A stretch of 6,132 nt of DNA, taken from NCBI GenBank assembly GCA_041485845.1, contig JBGPKH010000550.1:1-6132 (forward strand). The letters are read 5' to 3'. Both the position numbers and the translations under genes were made by a program. Below the pieces are notes generated by a model. That model did no database searches and was not told the origin of the DNA. It saw only the letters and a program-made list of their open reading frames with translations. The number at the start of each line of letters is the position of its first letter. Position 1 is the stretch's first letter. The stretch is from OMOG01 sp041485845 (GTDB taxonomy: Bacteria > Acidobacteriota > Terriglobia > Bryobacterales > Bryobacteraceae). Shown here piece after piece: positions 1 through 6,101 of the stretch.

Positions 1-788
1 ACTACGTCCAATCGGCGCAAGGGGCATACCAGGCTTTCTTCGACTCGAACATTCAAGCGGATTTCGTGGGTATCGATGACATCGGGGAATACCCGATGGT
101 CTATCTCCCTTATCCCGAGATGCTCCGGAAGGCCACGGCGGATAAGCTGCGTGACTATGTCGCCAAAGGCGGGAAGTTAGTCAGTGAAGGCTGCCCCGGG
201 TATTTTGGGGACGGCGGTACGGTGGGCGCGGTTCAGCCCAACCTCGGTTTGGACCAGTTATTCGGAGCCCGCGAGACTTATGTCCAGTTCACTCCCGACT
301 TGCTGGGGAACTTTACCCTGACGGTGCGGGACAAGCAGATCGGCGGCCAGTACTTCTTACAGGAGTACAAGCTGGCGGGAGGCCAGGCGGCGGGCCAGTA
401 CGCCAACGGCCACATCGCCGCCGTGGAGCACACCTTGGGCAGCGGCAAGACGCTGTTAGTCGGCACTTTCCCGGGTGGGAGCTACTACCGGAACCACGCG
501 GCGGGAACGCGCGAATTCTTCGCCGGCCTGCTCGCCTGGGCCGGCATCCAGCAGCAGGCGAAGTCCAGCGACGCCGCGGTGAAAGCCCGGCTGCATAAAG
601 GCGCCGGCGGCACTTACCTCTGGGTGGTCAATCCCACGCGGACGGCGCGGACCGTCAGGATCTCACTGCCTTCCCCGTTTCAACGCGCAGTGGAACTCTG
701 GCAGGAATCCAGCCGCCCGGCCATGAGCGGCAACACGCTGACTGTTACCGTTGAGGATCGGAACGCGGCGGTGATCCGGCTGGAATAA
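1..788 (+). CDS. GH42-family beta-galactosidase, C-terminal part (5' end outside window)
   Basis: Likely hydrolyses terminal beta-galactosides; the catalytic TIM barrel and its two glutamates are not in this window. The frame is open from the left edge (first full codon at 3, 261 residues visible), so the GTG at 66 is internal and not a start. The visible part matches the GH42 trimerisation domain: a flavodoxin-like stretch with FVGIDDIGEYPMVYLPYPEM, then DYVAKGGKLVSEGCPGYF, then GLDQLFGARETYVQFTPDLL. The segment HTLGSGKTLLVGTFPG and a final beta-sandwich (WVVNPTRTARTVRISLP to the stop) fit the small GH42 C-terminal domain. Family members are usually about 650-700 residues, so well over half is missing. 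I cannot see whether it carries a secretion signal. It lies 155 nt upstream of a TonB-dependent receptor on the same strand, which suggests a shared substrate. Family assignment is by recognition of the domain pattern; substrate is inferred. Confidence 0.85.
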   Translation, partial: YVQSAQGAYQAFFDSNIQADFVGIDDIGEYPMVYLPYPEMLRKATADKLRDYVAKGGKLVSEGCPGYFGDGGTVGAVQPNLGLDQLFGARETYVQFTPDLLGNFTLTVRDKQIGGQYFLQEYKLAGGQAAGQYANGHIAAVEHTLGSGKTLLVGTFPGGSYYRNHAAGTREFFAGLLAWAGIQQQAKSSDAAVKARLHKGAGGTYLWVVNPTRTARTVRISLPSPFQRAVELWQESSRPAMSGNTLTVTVEDRNAAVIRLE

Positions 789-844
789 CTGGGGGGGGCG
801 CCCTACTGCCAAACGCCTCCGACCGACAAAAGCTTTCCGCGACC

Positions 845-874
845 TTGACTTCGTTCCCTGTCAGCGCTTACACT
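845..874 (+). promoter_or_regulatory. Sigma70-like promoter of the TonB-dependent receptor gene
   Basis: TTGACT (845-850) matches the -35 consensus at 5 of 6 positions. TACACT (869-874) matches the -10 consensus at 4 of 6, with an 18-nt spacer. The predicted transcription start near 880-882 leaves a leader of about 63 nt before the ATG at 944. A LacI-type palindrome occupies the spacer and overlaps the -10. Prediction from sequence only. Confidence 0.5.
859..872. promoter_or_regulatory. Candidate LacI-family operator in the receptor promoter
   Basis: TGTCAGCGCTTACA is a 14-bp palindrome around a central CG, with 6 of 7 base pairs symmetric. Its reverse complement TGTAAGCGCTGACA fits the common LacI/CcpA-type pattern TGnAAnCGnWWnCA at all but one fixed position. 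It lies between the proposed -35 and -10 and overlaps the latter, the classic place for a repressor to block RNA polymerase. The LacI-family gene at 4825-5820 is the obvious candidate to bind it (inference). Confidence 0.6.
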
Positions 875-930
875 ACTTTCAAATCAAGGGTAGTCAATCT
901 GGATTCACCGTTCTTGAGATGTCCCAAGAA

Positions 931-936
931 AAGGGG
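931..936 (+). promoter_or_regulatory. Ribosome binding site deciding the receptor start
   Basis: AAGGGG ends 7 nt before the ATG at 944 and follows an A-rich stretch. Together with the signal peptide beginning at that ATG, it selects 944 as the start. The in-frame TTG at 845 is 33 codons further upstream, lies inside the proposed -35 element, and would put a long non-signal extension in front of the signal peptide. Confidence 0.65.
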
Positions 937-943
937 TCAAACG

Positions 944-3900
944 ATGCAGAGGTTTAGAGCAAGTTTCGCGACGATCTTAGCGTTCAGCCTGTGTCTTGGC
1001 TTGGGCGCGATCAGTGCCTGGAGCCAGGCCAGCAACGTCGGGGCGGTAACCGTCACCGTGCTCGATCCAACGGCAGCATCCGTGCCGGCAGCCAACCTCG
1101 AACTGAAGGACCTCGGAACCAATGACATCCGCCGCGCGCAAACCACGGCCGCCGGAACCTACACATTTCCGAACCTGCATTTCGGCAACTATCAACTCTC
1201 AGTCTCGGCTCAAGGCTTCCAGAACCAGGTCTTCGAGTCGGTGCAGGTGCAGACCGGCCGCAGCACCAGCATCACGGCCACGCTTCAGATCGGCGGCACT
1301 TCCCAAACCGTGACCGTTGCCGCAACCGAAGCGCCGCTGCTCGAGACCGACTCCAGCGCGATGGCCAGCACCATCGACACCAAACAGGTGGTCAACCTGC
1401 CGGTTAGCGGCCGAAGCGTGATGAGCCTGTCCTTCCTGGTTCCCGGGTGGTCCAGCACCGGCGGCGTCGGCAGCACGTCGGGCACGTGGAACAACATGCC
1501 GGGAGGCGCGGTGGTCAGCGCGGACTTTGATGGAACGCCGGGCATCAGCAATCGCTTCCGCAGCGGCGGATTCACCTACGGCACCACGGCCGTCCAGCCG
1601 CGTATCGAAGACGTCGCGGAAATGACCATCCAGACCGGGCAGGTGGACCTGAGTGGAATCGGAACTTCCGCCATGCGCATCAGCGTGGTCACACGCCGCG
1701 GCAGCAATGCCTTCCACGGCCGCCTGTTCGAGGACTTCCGGAACACCGCGCTGAACTCGAATTCCTGGTCCAATAACGCGCGCGGGCTGCCCAGGGCCAT
1801 CATCAAGCTGAACGACTTCGGCGGTAGCGTCGGAGGCCCCATCAAAAAGGACAAACTGTTCTTCTTCGGCACCTTTGCCGAATCCATCCAGCCGGTAACC
1901 AATGGCGCCTCGGCTACCGTCTTGAGCCCGGGTGCGCAGCAGGGCCTGTTCTCCTTCAAGGACTCGGGTGGCAATGTGCAGACCGTCAACCTGCTCTCGA
2001 TTGCCGGCGCAGCCGGTCTGCCCTCGACCGTGCATTCCCATGTCGCCGCCTCGTTGGCCAAGATCGGCAGCGTATATAACCAGGGGACGCTTACCGCCAC
2101 GAACGATCCCAACCTCTACACGCTGGGCTTCCAGGTGCCCGCCAAGAACACCGTTTATTACCCGACCATCCGGGCCGATTGGAACGCCACCGAAAGCGTC
2201 CGGTTTTTCCTCTCTTACGGCCAGACGAAGTCCAACAGCGATCACACCAATTCGCCGCAATTCCCCGGCGGCATCGATCCCCTGAACTACGTCTCCAACA
2301 AGGGCAACAACCGCATCGCCGGCTTCGGCTTCGACTGGGTGCTCCGCCCCACGCTGATCAACCAGTTTCACGCCGGATACCTCTACCAACTGTCGATTTT
2401 CGATGTGGAGAACCTCGGGCTCGACCTGCCCAACCTGTTCCGGCAAAACTGGCCGTACGGCGTGACCAGCCTGTACGGCGGCGCCTATCCCCGGCGGCCG
2501 ATCTCTTCGTTCTACCCGCTGCTCAATGCCCTGGACAGCGTCAACTGGCAGAAGGGCAGCCACTCGTTTGTCTTCGGCGGAAGCTGGTTCCGCGAGCAGG
2601 ACCACTACTGGAACGGACCCGGCGGCGAGCCGAACTACACTTTCGGACTGGACGCGCAGGACCCCGCCTCCAACGTCATCAACACTGCGTTCGCCGCGCA
2701 GAACACTACGATTCAAGGCAACGCGAGGTCTCTCTACGCTTTGCTGGCGGCGCGCGTTTCTGCGGTCTCGATTGGCGTGGGACGCCCGCTCGATCCAAAA
2801 ACCGGCCAGTACAAGCCCTTCGGCTCGTACAACCTGGACGAAGTGCAGCAGGCCGCGGGATTCTGGGCGCAGGATCGCTGGCGTCTGAAATCCAATCTCA
2901 CGCTGAACTATGGCCTTCGATGGGACTTCTACGGCGACAATCACGATGTCACCGGCTTCTACAGCAGCCCTCCCACCCTCGCCGACCTGTGGGGCCCCAC
3001 TCCCGTGGGAGTAGTGAATTCTCCGGGTAGTCTCGGCGGTGTCAAGAACCCGGTATTCCAGGCCCGGCAGCACGCTTACAATTCCCAATTGAAAAACCCG
3101 TCGCCCGCGATCGCGCTGGCGTGGTCTCCCGGCGGCGACCGCAATAGCCTGCCCGGAAAACTGACCAGGAACACCGTGATCCGCGCGGGCTATTCGCTCC
3201 GCCACTACGCCGAAGGCGCGCAGAATTATTGGGCCTTCGCTTCCAACTCCGGACAGTTCTTCTTCCAGTCGGGGAGACTCACTCCCCTCACCCAGGGAGG
3301 AACCGGAACGTTCCAGCCCGGATCGCTGACCTTCGGGTCTCCCCTTCCGGCCTACAATCTCACACCCGCTACGTATGCCACAACGGTCCCGGCCTCGGCC
3401 CTTTGGGGGAACACGTTCTGGGCCATGAATCCGGACATCCGGATGCCCTACGTGCAGCAGTGGAACGTCGGCATTCAGCGCCAGATCGGGTCCGGCAGCG
3501 CCGTGGAGCTGCGCTACGTCGGCAATCTCTCGCTGCATGAATGGCTGAGCTACAACATCAACGAAGTGAATATCTTCGAGAACGGTTTCCTGCCGGAGTT
3601 CCGCAACGCGCAGAACAACCTCAGGATCAACCAGTCAAATGGCCGTGGAAATTCCTTCGCCAACAACGGCCTGGCGGGGCAGGTGGCGCTGCCTATCTTC
3701 ACCGGAGCATTTGGAAGCGCGACCTCCTCGAATTTCACCAACACGACTTATGTCAACAACCTGTTGAATGGTGGCGCCGGGTCCCAGGCGCAGACCATGG
3801 CCACCAACTCGGGCTTCTTCTGCAACCTGGTCGGTGTGAACAACTTTGCCCCCTGCGCGCTGCAGAACATCAGCGCTTCTGCCGCCGGCGCGGGATACCC

Positions 3901-4744
3901 CATCAACTTCTGGCAGGTGAATCCGTATGCCAGCGGCGTCAATTATCTGGATGCCGCCGGCCACACCAACTACCATGCCCTGCAAGTCGACTTCCGGCAG
4001 AGGCTGACGCGCGGCATCCAGTTCAACGTGAACTACACCTGGGCCCACTCTCTCGGAATCGCCGCGCAGAATGGCATTCAGGGACAGGGGAACAACATCT
4101 ATTACACCCAGCGCAATTTCAAACTGAACTACGGACCCAGCCTGTTTGACGTGCGCCACGTGATCCACGCCAGCGGCACCTACGATTTTCCGTTCGGAAA
4201 GGGACGGCGCTTCCTGGGCCACAGCAAGGTGGCCGACTATACCGTCGGCGGCTGGACGCTGGGAACCATCTTCATCGTGCAGAGCGGCAATCCGGCGCAG
4301 TTGAGCGGAGGCTTCAACACCGTCAACAACAACGACGCCGGCGTGGCTTTGAACGGCATCTCCGTGTCCGACTTCCAGAACAGCATCGGTGTCCGCAGGA
4401 CCGGCAATCCGTGGGTGCTGACTTTCGATCCCAAGTTCATCGGAAGCGACGGAGCCGCCGACGCTACCTACCTCAGCCGCGCCAATAACGCCGGCGTCTG
4501 GGGCTATCGCCCGTACGTGTACGGACCCGGCTGGTTCAACGTCGACCTGTCGATGAACAAGACCGTTCCGATCAAAGAGTCGGTCCGCTTCCTGTTGCAG
4601 GCCGAATTCCTGAATGCCACCAATCATCCGACCTTCAACATCGGCAATCTCGGTTTGACTAGCACCAGTTTCGGACAGCAGACCGGCGGCAACGCCTTCT
4701 CCGCCGCCCGCCGCCTCGAGTTCCGCGCGAATATCGAATTCTGA
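944..4744 (+). CDS. Oar-like TonB-dependent outer-membrane receptor with carboxypeptidase-regulatory-like domain
   Basis: Outer-membrane beta-barrel receptor of the large Oar-like group, 1266 residues from the ATG at 944. Residues 1 to about 28 form a Sec signal peptide (basic MQRFR, hydrophobic core, AWSQ cleavage region). Residues about 33-120 form a CarboxypepD_reg-like beta-sandwich (GAVTVTVLDP, then GTYTFPNLHFGNYQLSVSA). The plug follows, about 123-310, ending in NDFGGSVGGPIKKDKLFFF (290-308). The rest is barrel, with typical strand motifs FWAQDRW (640), LNYGLRWDFYG (654), QQWNVGIQRQ (839), FDVRHVIHASGTYDFPFGKG (1068) and FLNATNHPTFN (1222), and a C-terminal phenylalanine. No clear TonB box is visible. 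Apart from Cys17 in the signal peptide the only cysteines are 960 and 971, a likely loop disulfide. The substrate is unknown; the GH42 neighbour suggests an oligosaccharide. Regulation probably runs through the operator at 859-872. The gene appears intact, with a length normal for acidobacterial homologues. Confidence 0.9.
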   Translation: MQRFRASFATILAFSLCLGLGAISAWSQASNVGAVTVTVLDPTAASVPAANLELKDLGTNDIRRAQTTAAGTYTFPNLHFGNYQLSVSAQGFQNQVFESVQVQTGRSTSITATLQIGGTSQTVTVAATEAPLLETDSSAMASTIDTKQVVNLPVSGRSVMSLSFLVPGWSSTGGVGSTSGTWNNMPGGAVVSADFDGTPGISNRFRSGGFTYGTTAVQPRIEDVAEMTIQTGQVDLSGIGTSAMRISVVTRRGSNAFHGRLFEDFRNTALNSNSWSNNARGLPRAIIKLNDFGGSVGGPIKKDKLFFFGTFAESIQPVTNGASATVLSPGAQQGLFSFKDSGGNVQTVNLLSIAGAAGLPSTVHSHVAASLAKIGSVYNQGTLTATNDPNLYTLGFQVPAKNTVYYPTIRADWNATESVRFFLSYGQTKSNSDHTNSPQFPGGIDPLNYVSNKGNNRIAGFGFDWVLRPTLINQFHAGYLYQLSIFDVENLGLDLPNLFRQNWPYGVTSLYGGAYPRRPISSFYPLLNALDSVNWQKGSHSFVFGGSWFREQDHYWNGPGGEPNYTFGLDAQDPASNVINTAFAAQNTTIQGNARSLYALLAARVSAVSIGVGRPLDPKTGQYKPFGSYNLDEVQQAAGFWAQDRWRLKSNLTLNYGLRWDFYGDNHDVTGFYSSPPTLADLWGPTPVGVVNSPGSLGGVKNPVFQARQHAYNSQLKNPSPAIALAWSPGGDRNSLPGKLTRNTVIRAGYSLRHYAEGAQNYWAFASNSGQFFFQSGRLTPLTQGGTGTFQPGSLTFGSPLPAYNLTPATYATTVPASALWGNTFWAMNPDIRMPYVQQWNVGIQRQIGSGSAVELRYVGNLSLHEWLSYNINEVNIFENGFLPEFRNAQNNLRINQSNGRGNSFANNGLAGQVALPIFTGAFGSATSSNFTNTTYVNNLLNGGAGSQAQTMATNSGFFCNLVGVNNFAPCALQNISASAAGAGYPINFWQVNPYASGVNYLDAAGHTNYHALQVDFRQRLTRGIQFNVNYTWAHSLGIAAQNGIQGQGNNIYYTQRNFKLNYGPSLFDVRHVIHASGTYDFPFGKGRRFLGHSKVADYTVGGWTLGTIFIVQSGNPAQLSGGFNTVNNNDAGVALNGISVSDFQNSIGVRRTGNPWVLTFDPKFIGSDGAADATYLSRANNAGVWGYRPYVYGPGWFNVDLSMNKTVPIKESVRFLLQAEFLNATNHPTFNIGNLGLTSTSFGQQTGGNAFSAARRLEFRANIEF

Positions 4745-4749
4745 AGTGG

Positions 4750-4777
4750 GACAGACGATCGCCTTTTGTCGTCTGTC
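4750..4777 (+). terminator. Hairpin after the receptor gene, possible weak terminator
   Basis: GACAGACGA (4750-4758) pairs perfectly with TCGTCTGTC (4769-4777) around a 10-nt loop that contains TTTT. It begins 6 nt after the receptor stop codon. No T-run follows the stem, so it is not a canonical intrinsic terminator. It could help Rho-independent pausing, protect the 3' end of the long receptor mRNA, or separate the receptor and regulator transcripts. Confidence 0.4.
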
Positions 4778-4791
4778 ACCGAGCCGCACCA

Positions 4792-4805
4792 CGTAAACGC
4801 TTCCA
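4792..4805. promoter_or_regulatory. Candidate LacI-family operator ahead of the regulator gene
   Basis: CGTAAACGCTTCCA reads TGGAAGCGTTTACG on the other strand and fits TGnAAnCGnWWnCA except for the last base. It shares 10 of 14 positions with the palindrome at 859-872. It ends 1 nt before the proposed -10 (4807-4812) and 19 nt before the repressor start codon, which suggests autoregulation. Its own symmetry is only partial, so it may be a weaker site. Confidence 0.45.
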
Positions 4806-4806
4806 G

Positions 4807-4812
4807 TACAAT
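4807..4812 (+). promoter_or_regulatory. -10 element of the LacI-family regulator gene
   Basis: TACAAT matches the -10 consensus at 5 of 6 positions. No convincing -35 hexamer is found 16-19 nt upstream. Transcription would start near 4818-4820, only about 5-7 nt before the ATG at 4825, and there is no Shine-Dalgarno sequence in that gap. This points to a leaderless or nearly leaderless message, unless a promoter further upstream is used. Confidence 0.4.
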
Positions 4813-4824
4813 GAAACCATCGAC

Positions 4825-5820
4825 ATGAACCTGGAACAAGTGGCCCGGCGGGCCAAGGTCTCCACCGCCACCGTGTCTCGCGTGCTGAATAATGCGAGCG
4901 TGGTCAAGGGTTCGACGCGCGCGCGGGTGGTCAAGGCAATCGAGGAGCTGAAATACCATCCCAATCTCCACGCGCGCAGCCTGGCGGGCGGCAAGAGCCG
5001 CACCATCGGCGTCATCGCCTCCAATATGGAGAACCCGTTCTTCTTCGATATCTATAAGACCATCGAGTCGGACGCGCACGCCGGGGGATATGAGGTAGTC
5101 ATGGCCAACACCGACTACCGCTCGGAACAGTTGGTCACCAGCGTCCGGCTGATGATCGGCCGGCGCGTCGCGGGTTTGGCCGCCATCGTCTCCGAGATGG
5201 CGCCCGACCTGATCGAGGAACTGAATGAGAGCCGCATTCCGGTGGTGTTCTACGACGTCGGCACGCCCCGGCAGAATATCACCAACATCCGGGTGAACTA
5301 CCGCCGGGGGATCGAAAAGCTGGTGGATTACCTGTACAGCCTCGGGCATCGGCGCCTCGGCTTCGTCGGACACCATGCCATACTCGGGCCGATCAACGAG
5401 CGCGTGAAGGCTGTCATGGACGCCGTGGCGCGGATTCCGTCGCTCGAAGTGCGCACCTCCGCCGATGCCGATACTCTTGAAGGCGGCAGGCAAGCCACCC
5501 GCGCGCTGCTGGCCACCGGTTTCGCGCCGACCGCCATCGTCTGCGTGAACGACGTGACCGCGGTGGGAGCCCTGCGCGAGCTGCGCGAGCGCGGCCTGCG
5601 GGTGCCGGAGGACGTGTCGGTGACCGGCTTCGACAACGTGAAGCTGTCCGAGTTTTGCTATCCGGCCCTGACCACGGTGCACATTCCGCGCGAACGGATC
5701 GGGCACATCATCAGCGATTACCTGGTTCCAAGGGCGGGGAAAGCGGCAGTCACCGACGCCGAGATCGTGATCGACCCGGAGCTGGTGGTTCGCGATTCCA
5801 CCGGTCCGGCGGCGGTGTAG
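4825..5820 (+). CDS. LacI/GalR-family transcriptional repressor
   Basis: DNA-binding regulator of 331 residues, the normal length for the family. Residues 3-22 are the helix-turn-helix (LEQVARRAKVSTATVSRVLN), where ATVSRVLN is the recognition helix typical of members that bind CG-centred palindromes. Residues 47-57 (NLHARSLAGGK) are the hinge helix, with the conserved minor-groove leucine at 53. From residue 60 the periplasmic-binding-protein-like sensor begins (TIGVIASNMENPFF). Arg193 in NERVKAV aligns with the sugar-contacting arginine of LacI and PurR; NDVTAVGAL (242-250) and SVTGFDN (265-271) are further family signatures, the latter carrying the conserved ligand-pocket aspartate. It probably binds a galactose-related effector, but this is inferred from the neighbours. 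Operator candidates sit upstream of this gene (4792-4805) and of the receptor gene (859-872). ATG 4825 gives the complete helix-turn-helix and no better in-frame start is seen; there is no upstream Shine-Dalgarno. Confidence 0.92.
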   Translation: MNLEQVARRAKVSTATVSRVLNNASVVKGSTRARVVKAIEELKYHPNLHARSLAGGKSRTIGVIASNMENPFFFDIYKTIESDAHAGGYEVVMANTDYRSEQLVTSVRLMIGRRVAGLAAIVSEMAPDLIEELNESRIPVVFYDVGTPRQNITNIRVNYRRGIEKLVDYLYSLGHRRLGFVGHHAILGPINERVKAVMDAVARIPSLEVRTSADADTLEGGRQATRALLATGFAPTAIVCVNDVTAVGALRELRERGLRVPEDVSVTGFDNVKLSEFCYPALTTVHIPRERIGHIISDYLVPRAGKAAVTDAEIVIDPELVVRDSTGPAAV

Positions 5821-5832
5821 GACCTAAAGGAA

Positions 5833-5837
5833 AGGAG
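5833..5837 (+). promoter_or_regulatory. Strong Shine-Dalgarno sequence after the regulator gene
   Basis: AGGAG within an AAAGGAAAGGAGAA stretch lies 10 nt upstream of the ATG at 5848 and begins 13 nt after the regulator stop codon. It is the best Shine-Dalgarno match in the window, which argues that a gene really starts, or once started, here. Confidence 0.5.
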
Positions 5838-5847
5838 AACCGCCGCG

Positions 5848-5949
5848 ATGACGCGCTCGAAGATTTTTCCCGATCCCGGACGCGACTGGGGAGGGCAGAG
5901 CAAAACCAAACAGGGCTATGCGTCATTGGGGAGGCGTCGGGACGAATAG
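5848..5949 (+). CDS. Short ORF of 33 codons, possibly the 5' remnant of a truncated gene
   Basis: An ATG 10 nt after a good AGGAG site opens a frame that ends in TAG at 5947-5949. The product would begin MTRSKIFPDPGRDW and end GRRRDE; it is basic, hydrophilic, with no signal peptide or membrane segment, and I do not recognise it. It starts 27 nt after the LacI-family gene, a spacing compatible with one operon. The strong ribosome binding site paired with such a short product suggests either a real small protein or a longer gene whose remainder was lost, with the repeat cluster that begins 42 nt after the stop marking the break. Neither can be decided here. Confidence 0.35.
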   Translation: MTRSKIFPDPGRDWGGQSKTKQGYASLGRRRDE

Positions 5950-5985
5950 TGTGCTTGGCCCCGCTGAGCAGCCAAGGCGTCAATT

Positions 5986-6017
5986 GGCCGGTTATGCCGA
6001 GCTCGGCATAATCGGCC
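5986..6017. repeat. 32-bp palindrome with a perfect 20-bp core
   Basis: The core TTATGCCGAGCTCGGCATAA (5992-6011) is perfectly self-complementary. The symmetry extends on both sides to 5986-6017 with a single mismatched pair (5991/6012). With no spacer at the centre it is better suited to a dimeric protein site or cruciform than to an RNA hairpin. Confidence 0.8.
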
Positions 6018-6101
6018 TTATGCCGAGTACCGGATTATGCCGAGTGATTTCAGCCAGCCCGCAATTCAACGACACGTGAGCGTTTTAGGCTCGGCATAAT
6101 C
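5992..6101. repeat. Cluster of five TTATGCCGAG repeats in mixed orientation
   Basis: Exact 10-bp copies lie at 5992-6001 (+), 6002-6011 (-), 6018-6027 (+), 6035-6044 (+) and 6090-6099 (-). Three of them extend to GATTATGCCGAG or its complement (6002-6013, 6033-6044, 6090-6101). The second and third copies form a 10-bp stem with a 6-nt loop (6002-6027). The fourth and fifth form a 12-bp inverted repeat around 45 bp (6045-6089). I saw no copy elsewhere in the window and no ORF of note here. This could be a recombinase or transposase binding region, an edge of a mobile element, or a dispersed intergenic repeat; the sequence alone does not choose. Confidence 0.7.

Noticed and set aside
66..68. 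GTG at 66 as the start of a complete short protein
   Set aside because: The reading frame is open to the left edge and the upstream residues continue the GH42 trimerisation-domain pattern, so this codon is an internal valine.
791..798. Run of eight G residues just after the GH42 stop codon, considered as a phase-variable tract
   Set aside because: It lies 3' of the stop, outside any coding frame and about 47 nt upstream of the -35, so a length change would have no obvious effect; it may also be a sequencing-sensitive homopolymer.
845..943. In-frame TTG at 845 as the receptor start
   Set aside because: It lies in the proposed -35 hexamer, has no ribosome binding site, and would place 33 extra residues before an otherwise standard signal peptide at the ATG 944.
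1199..3538. Long open frame of 779 codons on the minus strand opposite the receptor gene
   Set aside because: It lies wholly antisense to a convincing receptor CDS, its product is low-complexity (rich in V, G, A, R) with no domain pattern, and such shadow frames are common in GC-rich coding DNA.
3635..4792. Minus-strand open frame of 385 codons opposite the receptor 3' end
   Set aside because: It is antisense to the conserved barrel end, its composition is typical of a codon-mirror frame, and it has no recognisable motif or ribosome binding site.
4624..5706. Minus-strand open frame of 360 codons opposite the LacI-family gene
   Set aside because: It mirrors a clear LacI-family CDS; its histidine-, arginine- and glycine-rich product has no family features.
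5655..6011. Plus-strand open frame of 118 codons running across the end of the regulator gene
   Set aside because: It overlaps the LacI-family C-terminus in another frame, lacks a ribosome binding site and ends in the palindrome; its product shows no recognisable features.
5992..6101. CRISPR array
   Set aside because: The repeats are only 10-12 bp, occur in both orientations and have irregular spacing, unlike a direct-repeat array.
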